From Delphinus delphis (Eukaryota; Chordata; Mammalia; Artiodactyla; Delphinidae): 64,000 bases of DNA. This document shows, piece by piece, positions 60,447 through 64,000 of this stretch; position 1 is the first letter of the stretch, and every line of letters starts with the position of its first letter. A program made the translations under genes and the position numbers. The notes under the pieces were generated by a model. That model did no database searches and was not told the origin of the DNA. It saw nothing but the letters and a program-made list of their open reading frames with translations. The stretch covers positions 120,633,838-120,697,837 of the forward strand of contig NC_082687.1 of the NCBI RefSeq assembly GCF_949987515.2, written 5' to 3'.

Positions 60447-61057
60447 CTCCGCACTGGCCCTCGTGGCCCACGCGGACGCTTCCAAATCACGCGGCCAGGG
60501 AGTGACGGCGCTACCGTAAGTTTTAGAAGAGTGTCACTCACGCATTCTCAGAGTTGAGCAGGGGTCTGCAGCGCTAGGTAGAGGAGACGGCGAAGTCTGG
60601 TCGACCGACTCCTCTCAAGAATTTGCCCAGCTCAAGGAAAGCGACAGAAACTTTCCCACCACTCCCCTTCCCTCCCCTGTTCCCCCCACCCCCACCTCAG
60701 TTTAATTCAACAGACGTTTTGTTCAGGGATAGAGAAGGAGGCGGAGATACGAAAAAGTCCTGTTTTTCAGGAATTTATAATCTGAATGAGGGTTCCGTCC
60801 ACCTAATCCGTCTTCTGTGGCGAAAGTCAACGTCTTCCACATCTTCACCCCAGAAAGTTCCCGTGTCCTCCTTCCCGGATTCTGATCCGACAGCGGATTC
60901 TGAAGACGCTATGTTCTCCCACTCTTGCTGCGCTCCACTCAGGGGATTACGGCGCGGGACGGAGCCTCGCTGGTTTCTGCCCCGGAAGTTTTTCTCTCAG
61001 CGAAGCGCGCACGTTGAGCCGGCTTTGCCGCTGCTTCTCTCGGGCTGCCTTCCGATC
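60447..61057. promoter_or_regulatory. Bidirectional NUDT6/SPATA5 promoter, CpG-rich
   Basis: About 610 bp separate the two divergent start codons. The DNA from about 60.1 to 61.3 kb is markedly richer in G+C and CpG than the rest of the window and has no TATA box near either gene, typical of a CpG-island bidirectional promoter. An ETS-family motif CCGGAAGT lies at 60982-60989, about 70 bp before the SPATA5 start. A C-rich block at 60664-60695 gives a G-quadruplex-type pattern on the NUDT6-sense strand. Transcription start sites are not determinable from sequence. Confidence 0.8.
60982..60989 (+). promoter_or_regulatory. ETS-type motif CCGGAAGT
   Basis: A perfect CCGGAAGT core in the CpG-rich intergenic promoter. 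ETS/GABP sites are common in TATA-less bidirectional housekeeping promoters. Its use here is inferred. Confidence 0.5.
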
Positions 61058-61202
61058 ATGTCGTCCAAGAAGAACAGAAAACGGTTGAACCAAAGCGCCG
61101 GGAATGGTTCGCCCTCGGCCTCCGCTGCTTCCTTTTCTGCCGGGGCCACAGCTTCTGCCGTGGCGGCCGGGACTCTGGTGGTGATCAACTTCTTAGAAAA
61201 GG
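61058..61202 (+). CDS. SPATA5: SPATA5 (AFG2A) exon 1
   Basis: This is the first coding exon of the AAA+ ATPase SPATA5/AFG2A, the mammalian relative of yeast Afg2/Drg1 that acts in cytoplasmic maturation of the large ribosomal subunit. It begins MSSKKNRKRLNQSAGNGSPS, matching the conserved basic N terminus of SPATA5, then a variable Ser/Ala-rich stretch, then LEK. It has 48 codons plus one base, ending before the donor GTAAAG at 61203. The start has A at -3. AAA domains are encoded further downstream, outside the window. The frame stays open upstream, with an in-frame ATG at 60911. Confidence 0.93.
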
Positions 61203-62171
61203 GTAAAGAGTTCTGAGAGGGAGACCCGAGGCCGAGGGGGCGCCGCCCGAGAGGACGAAAACCTAGCGATTCTGCCTTGAGGTGTAAAGGTTTTTAAAAA
61301 GTTGGGTGAGGCAGAGGTGTGCGAGAGGCACAGAAGTATGTAAGACACTCGAAGCCGCGCCTGCACTAGAGAAGTTGGGCAGAAATGACTTAGTGGCTAA
61401 GTCAAGCTCTATTGTAAATTGCTTTGAATTTCTAAATTGCGCTTGGAACGGTTTTGCCTTATTTAAGATTAACGGCGTATTTAACTGCGAAGTCGCTCGT
61501 CTCTAGCGAGAGTAGTGTATACCTATACTAAAAAACTGAAAGCCCAGTTCAGTACCGCTGTCGGTATTGTCCTTCCTAAGAGACGTTAATGTGCCTTTAA
61601 AACTGAAAGGTGGCTTTTTCCCTACTACACGGGTTCTGGTGTTTAATTAAACAGCTGTTAAGTGCGCACGGGTGCTAGCAGGAGCTTGGGTATTTCACGT
61701 ATGTATCTCATTTATTCTGCGCAGAGCTTTGGGAGATGGGTACTGTATTATTATGCTCATTTTACAGAGAAAGAAAAGTTAACGCTATTCCCCCCCACCC
61801 TTCCCCCCAGGTTACACAGGTCCTAACTAAATGGCAGAGGCTTTTTTTGAGTCCAGATGTATTTGGTTCTAAAGCCATGGACCTAGATCACAGCAACCTT
61901 GACTTGGGAGAACGGATTTAAGTGAAAAGCATTGAGTTGGTAAAGCTTTTAGCAGGCGTGATGTTTTGTAGCTTTGAAAAAGGGATCAGATTAACCTAGT
62001 GGCAAGATTTTTATTTATGTCTAGTGCAGACCCTAAAGACAATCTTCCAGTTAACATAGTATTTTCAGGCTTTTTGGGGATCGGCGGACAACTTGTTCTG
62101 TTGGGCATATTCAGTCTCTTTTTCAACTGGATCCTTCCCATTGACATTTAAACCTACTGATTTCTCTTTCA
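61203..62171 (+). other. SPATA5: Start of SPATA5 intron 1, with a MIR
   Basis: It begins with donor GTAAAG and CpG-rich sequence. 61670-61830 reads as reversed MIR (gtatgtatctcatttattct, tatgctcattttacagagaa, ttacacaggtcctaacta). No further exon seen. Confidence 0.65.
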
Positions 62172-62387
62172 CTTTTTTTTTTTTTTTTTTTTTTGCGGTG
62201 CGCGGGCCTCTCACTGTTGTGGCCTCTCCTGTTGCGGAGCACAGGCTCCAGACGCGCAGGCTCAGCGGCCATGGCTCGCGGGCCTAGCTGCTCCGCGGCA
62301 TGTGGGATCTTCCCGGACCGGGGCACGAACCCGTGTCCGCTGCATCGGCAGGCGGACTCTCAACCACTGCGCCACCAGGGAAGCCCC
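62172..62387 (-). mobile_element. CHR-2-type SINE with long A-tail, young
   Basis: A T-run of about 23, then GCGGTGCGCGGGCCTCTCAC to CCACCAGGGAAGCCCC. TTCTCTTTCA at 62162-62171 and 62388-62397 is the duplication. The long pure tail and retained CpGs suggest recency. Confidence 0.93.
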
Positions 62388-62439
62388 TTCTCTTTCATCT
62401 TTAAACAAAAGCTCCACACTTCTTATCACCACCCTCCAC

Positions 62440-62930
62440 TGCAAGACTTCTTAAAAGGAGGGGTCCCTGCCTCCTCATCTCTCACTTACTCCATAGCCTA
62501 TTCCTATTTGACATCCACCTCATTATTCCATGGAAACTGCCTGTACCCTGGTCACTGATGATCTCCACGTTGGTAAATCCAATGGATGGTTTTTCATTAC
62601 TTACTTTACTTGACCCCTCAGCAGCTTTTGGTATTGTCAGCCATTTCTATCTTCTTGAAACACTTTATTTCTTGACTTACGTGTCATCAAAATCAACGAG
62701 TTTTTCTCCTTCCTTTGGTTGGTACTTCATCAGTTCCCTTTGCAGGCTCACCCTCTTCCACCTAACCATCAGATGTAGAAGTTCCTTATTTCTTAGTCCT
62801 AAACCCTCTTTTTCTCTCTATAAATCTTCTTTCTTTGGCAAGTTCATCCAGTGTCCAGCGTTTCCTTCCCATTTACCCTTATTATTTTCAGATTTGTATT
62901 TGTAATTTAGATTGTTCTGAGTCTTGATTT
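62440..62930 (+). mobile_element. L2/CR1-clade LINE fragment, reverse transcriptase region
   Basis: The forward frame at 62558-62905 contains LLTLLDPSAAFGIVSHFYLL, a decayed form of the LINE reverse transcriptase motif LLDLSAAFDTVDH, preceded by remnants of SNGFS. A fossil of a non-LTR retrotransposon in SPATA5 intron 1. Confidence 0.75.
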
Positions 62931-63186
62931 AATTGTCTTCTAGATCAATGCTTCTCAAACTCCATAGGGAAGGTTTAAAAATTTACAACACATCACAGAT
63001 CAGCACTGTTGTAAAATATGATAAAAGTAAATTATTGGAAAAATAAGTTAAAAAAGAGAAATTTTTATTAGATTCAACAGATGTAAAATTACTCTGTCAA
63101 ATTGCAATAAAAGCTTCTAAATGCATATTCTCATTTTTTCTACTTACTTCATCATGAACAGTATCAGATAGTTTGTGGACCACACT
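62931..63186. mobile_element. Possible hAT-type fossil
   Basis: It starts aatgcttctcaaactccata and ends near gtttgtggaccacactt, resembling ends of old hAT non-autonomous elements. Weak. Confidence 0.3.
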
Positions 63187-64000
63187 TTTTTTTTTTTAAT
63201 TGAAGTATAGTTGACGAACAGTATTAGTTTCAGGTGTAAGTCATAGTGATTCACTTTTAAATACATTAGGAAATGATCACCTTTAAAGTCTAGTAACCAA
63301 CCGTCTGTCACCATCCACAGTTATTTCAGTATTGACTATATTCCTTATGCTGTACATTACATCTCTGTGACTTATTTACTTTATAACTGGAAGTTTGTAC
63401 CTCTTAATCGCCTTCCCCTGTGTGCCTAGCCCCCTCACCCTCCTCCCATCTAGCAAATATCCCTTTGTTCTTTGTATCTATGAGTCTGTTTCTGTGTTTT
63501 GTTTTTTAGATTCCACATATAAGTGAAACCATCTGATCCTGATCTTTCTCTGACTTATTTCACTTGGCATAATACCCTCTAGATCCATCCGTGTTGTTGC
63601 AAATGGGAAGATTTCATTCTTTTTTATGGCTGAGTAATATTTCATTGTAATATATGTGTATAAAAGTTACTTATGTATTTTGGATATTAACCCCTTATCA
63701 GATATATCATTTGCAGATATATTCTCTCATTCAGTAGGCTGTCTTTTTGTTTCGTTGATGGTTTCCTTCATTGTGCAAAAGCTTTTTAGTTTGATGTAGT
63801 CTCATTTATTTTTGCTTTTGTTGCCCTTGCCTCAGGAGACAGATCCAAAAAATACTGCTAAGACCAACTTCAAAGAGTTTACTGTATATATTTTTTCTAG
63901 GAGTTTTATGGTTTCAGGTCTTATATTTAAAGTCTTTAATCCATTTTGAGTTTATTTTGTACATGGTGTAAGAAAGTGATCCAGTTTGATTCTTTTGCAT
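63187..64000 (-). mobile_element. L1 3' part, reverse, running off the window
   Basis: aattgaagtatagttgacga, gattccacatataagtgaaa, tggctgagtaatatttcatt, tttttgcttttgttgccctt, cattttgagtttattttgta: the reversed 3' UTR and ORF2 C-terminal part of a mid-age L1. It continues beyond 64000. Confidence 0.85.

Noticed and set aside
60447..60485. Possible longer NUDT6 N terminus starting upstream of the chosen ATG
   Set aside because: The upstream start is TTG, not ATG; the ATG at 60446 aligns with the expected start and gives the normal 316 residues.
60623..60910. Further upstream extension of the SPATA5 frame
   Set aside because: It starts at TTG and is pyrimidine- and Pro-rich promoter sequence; only the ATG at 60911 deserves a look.

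Overview
This window is mammalian nuclear DNA, almost certainly from a cetacean. It is AT-rich, with split genes, GT-AG splice sites and dense retroposons. At least five insertions are short tRNA-derived CHR-2 type SINEs, alongside longer CHR-1 type copies of the kind typical of whales, dolphins and hippos. No BovB element of the ruminant kind was noticed. The FGF2 exons carry artiodactyl-like residues (Ser in KYSSW, Pro in KLGPK). The species cannot be fixed further from sequence alone.

The window holds three genes of a conserved vertebrate neighbourhood, FGF2 - NUDT6 - SPATA5 (AFG2A). (1) From 1 to about 26,070 on the + strand lies the 3' part of FGF2: the end of intron 1, exon 2 (7963-8066), intron 2, and terminal exon 3 (coding 20249-20434) with a 3' UTR of about 5.6 kb. 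(2) From 60,446 down to 20,907 on the - strand lies the complete coding region of NUDT6, a Nudix hydrolase and the classical FGF2 antisense gene. It has five coding exons that join in frame to 316 codons. Its last two exons lie inside the FGF2 3' UTR, so the two mature transcripts can pair. Intron 1 of NUDT6 appears to be a GC-AG intron. (3) From 61,058 on the + strand SPATA5/AFG2A begins: exon 1 (48 codons plus one base) and the start of intron 1. NUDT6 and SPATA5 are head to head across about 610 bp of CpG-rich, TATA-less DNA, a probable bidirectional promoter.

The rest is intron and repeats. The largest block, 34.6-49.6 kb in NUDT6 intron 3, is an old full-length-like L1 carrying two SINEs and a younger 7.2 kb full-length L1 bounded by a perfect 13 bp target-site duplication. 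Both L1s are dead. Truncated L1s, MIR, L2, MER5-like and MLT1 LTR fossils and several microsatellites fill the introns, and many insertions keep readable target-site duplications. I found no RNA gene, CRISPR array or prokaryotic-type system and no convincing new gene family. The best leads are the sense-antisense architecture, the GC-AG intron, a 32 bp exact repeat shared by the promoter and an intronic fossil, a possible N-terminal extension of SPATA5, a candidate antisense exon near 59.4 kb, and an out-of-order segment in the older L1.
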